This document shows, in pieces, positions 5,449-6,343 of a stretch of 6,343 nucleotides of DNA. Positions within the stretch are counted from its first letter, which is position 1, and each line of letters opens with the position of its first letter. The notes under the pieces are model-generated. The model ran no database searches. It was not told the DNA's origin and saw nothing but the letters and a program-made list of their open reading frames with translations. The stretch spans positions 1 through 6,343 of the forward strand of contig JACDCP010000191.1 in the NCBI GenBank assembly GCA_013817465.1. The letters are read 5' to 3'. The DNA is from Gammaproteobacteria bacterium. Its GTDB lineage: Bacteria; Pseudomonadota; Gammaproteobacteria; Steroidobacterales; JACDCP01. The position numbers and the translations under genes were made by a program.

Positions 5449-6261
5449 ATGCCGACCATGCAACTCCGCGACATTGATGCCTATTATGAAGTTCATGGAA
5501 GCGGCGAGGCGCTGGTCCTGCTGCACGGCCTCGGCTCGAGCTGTCGCGACTGGGAAAGCCAGACGCCGGCCCTCAGCCGGAAGTTCTGTACGATTGCGCC
5601 CGACCTGCGCGGCTTCGGACGCACCGGCAAGCCGCCGGGCCCGTATTCGATGCAGCGCTTCGCCGACGATCTGGTGACGCTCCTCGACCTTCTCCACATC
5701 GAGAAGGCGCACCTCGCCGGATACTCGATGGGCGGCGCCGTCGCACTTCAGTTTGCCAACGACTACGCCGCCCGCGTGAAGAGCCTCATCCTCATCAACA
5801 GCCCGGCGTGTTGCGTGCCGAGTGACTGGCGCGCGACCCTGGAGCTTTATTTGCGACTCGGCGCGGCTCGCTGCCTCGGCGTGCGCACGGCCGGACGACT
5901 GGTCGCGCGGCGGCGGTTTCCCGGAGCGGACCAGGCGGAGTTGCGGGCCTCGTTTGCCGAGCGCTACGCAGAAAACGACAAGCAGGCCTACCTTGCGGCG
6001 CTCAACGCCCTGGTCGACTGGTCCATGGACCGCTGGATGCATGCGATTGATGTGCCGACGCTCGTCATCGCGCGCAGTGGCGGCGCCGGGCCGCCCGAGC
6101 GACGGGCGGCGCTCGCCGCCGGCATGCCGAATGCCGTATTGCAGCTCGTACCGGAGGCCTGCCAGGGACCGCCGTACGATCGATCGGGCACGTTCAATTC
6201 GCTGATGCTCGATTTCTACGCAGCGTGCACTGAGGGGGGAATGCGGCGATGGGCCTCATAA
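5449..6261 (+). CDS. Alpha/beta-hydrolase-fold protein with apparently degenerate catalytic triad
   Basis: The 270-residue protein follows the alpha/beta hydrolase core. It has VLLHGLGS with the oxyanion-hole HG (H26-G27), DLRGFGRTGKP (52-62), and the nucleophile elbow GYSMGG with S93. The cap region is at about 125-195 and the late core strand is IDVPTLVIA (200-208). Relatives usually continue GDRDYTPVERR and later GHAPHxxRPxTFN. Here the matching stretches read RSGGAGPPERR (209-219) and CQGPPYDRSGTFN (238-250), so the acid falls at Gly212 and the histidine at Gln239. The enzyme may be inactive as a hydrolase, or use another acid and base. Substrate is unknown. The ATG at 5449 has GGAGG 12 bases upstream, slightly far. 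It is divergent from the ABC ATPase with a 70-bp gap and ends just before a strong terminator. Confidence 0.85.
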   Translation: MPTMQLRDIDAYYEVHGSGEALVLLHGLGSSCRDWESQTPALSRKFCTIAPDLRGFGRTGKPPGPYSMQRFADDLVTLLDLLHIEKAHLAGYSMGGAVALQFANDYAARVKSLILINSPACCVPSDWRATLELYLRLGAARCLGVRTAGRLVARRRFPGADQAELRASFAERYAENDKQAYLAALNALVDWSMDRWMHAIDVPTLVIARSGGAGPPERRAALAAGMPNAVLQLVPEACQGPPYDRSGTFNSLMLDFYAACTEGGMRRWAS

Positions 6262-6269
6262 AAAAGAAA

Positions 6270-6310
6270 GCCCCGCCGGGTAAGGGCGGGGCATCTTGTT
6301 TTTGTTTTTT
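6270..6310. terminator. Strong bidirectional Rho-independent terminator
   Basis: GCCCCGCC (6270-6277) and GGCGGGGC (6285-6292) form a perfect 8-bp GC stem around a GGGTAAG loop. On the plus strand ATCTTGTTTTTGTTTTTT follows, ending the hydrolase transcript. On the minus strand the stem is followed by TTTCTTTTTT, so it also serves the gene entering from the right. It begins nine bases after the hydrolase stop. Confidence 0.93.
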
Positions 6311-6318
6311 CGAGTTGG

Positions 6319-6343
6319 CTACTGGCTCAGGACTTTAGCGACG
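6319..6343 (-). CDS. 3' end of a minus-strand gene ending VAKVLSQ, possibly elongation factor Tu
   Basis: Reading the minus strand from the right edge gives GTC GCT AAA GTC CTG AGC CAG TAG, that is VAKVLSQ and a stop, nine bases before the T-rich side of a strong terminator. E. coli EF-Tu ends in VVAKVLG or VVAKVLS, so this may be the tail of a tuf gene, whose high expression would suit such a terminator. Seven codons are too few for a firm name; that a convergent gene ends here is more secure than its identity. Confidence 0.42.

Noticed and set aside
6249..6336. Small plus-strand frame starting ATGGGCCTCATA after a purine-rich GAGGGGGGA
   Set aside because: It overlaps the hydrolase stop and runs through the terminator stem and T-tract; it is unlikely to be translated as a real protein.
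1..6343. CRISPR array, tRNA or rRNA genes, transposase or complete insertion sequence
   Set aside because: No spaced direct repeats, cloverleaf, rRNA-like segment or transposase-like frame was seen on either strand.

Overview
The window is GC-rich DNA from a Gram-negative bacterium. The TonB-dependent outer-membrane receptor, cobalamin riboswitch and type II toxin-antitoxin pair fit a proteobacterium, most likely gamma or beta. This placement comes from gene style, not from a database match. No wholly new system is evident. The main content is a vitamin B12 uptake and activation locus, split by a small accessory island with a decayed restriction-modification gene and a vapBC module.

Layout from left to right: (1) Positions 1-30, minus strand, hold the first ten codons of a probable PduO-type ATP:cob(I)alamin adenosyltransferase that runs off the left edge. 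(2) Positions 164-1996, minus, encode BtuB, the cobalamin TonB-dependent receptor. (3) A cobalamin riboswitch lies at about 2152-2383, minus, with a sigma70-like promoter just upstream (TTGACA, 18 bp, TAAAGT) and structured leader RNA before the btuB ribosome binding site. (4) About 2537-2893, minus, is a dead remnant of an MmeI/YeeA-like DNA methyltransferase-endonuclease. Its N-terminal and C-terminal ends are fused out of frame after a large internal deletion, with a further 2-nt deletion near its 3' end. (5) Positions 2921-3555, minus, are vapB-vapC, with an inverted-repeat operator in the divergent intergenic region. (6) Positions 3649-4425, plus, encode a HisN-like inositol-monophosphatase-family phosphatase. 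(7) Positions 4426-4565 are a convergent intergenic region rich in inverted repeats. (8) Positions 4566-5378, minus, encode an ABC ATPase of the BtuD/FecE type. (9) Positions 5449-6261, plus, encode an alpha/beta-hydrolase-fold protein that keeps its nucleophile serine but appears to lack the catalytic acid and histidine. (10) A strong bidirectional Rho-independent terminator lies at 6270-6310, followed by the last seven codons of a minus-strand gene ending VAKVLSQ, possibly elongation factor Tu.

How the genes work together: BtuB imports corrinoids across the outer membrane using TonB energy. The BtuD-like ATPase would power inner-membrane import, with permease and binding protein not in this window. 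The adenosyltransferase would convert cob(I)alamin to adenosylcobalamin. That product is the usual ligand of this riboswitch class, so it would close a negative feedback loop on btuB and perhaps on the adenosyltransferase gene. The vapBC and methyltransferase-remnant segment lies between the two B12 parts and looks like an acquired, partly decayed defence or stability island.
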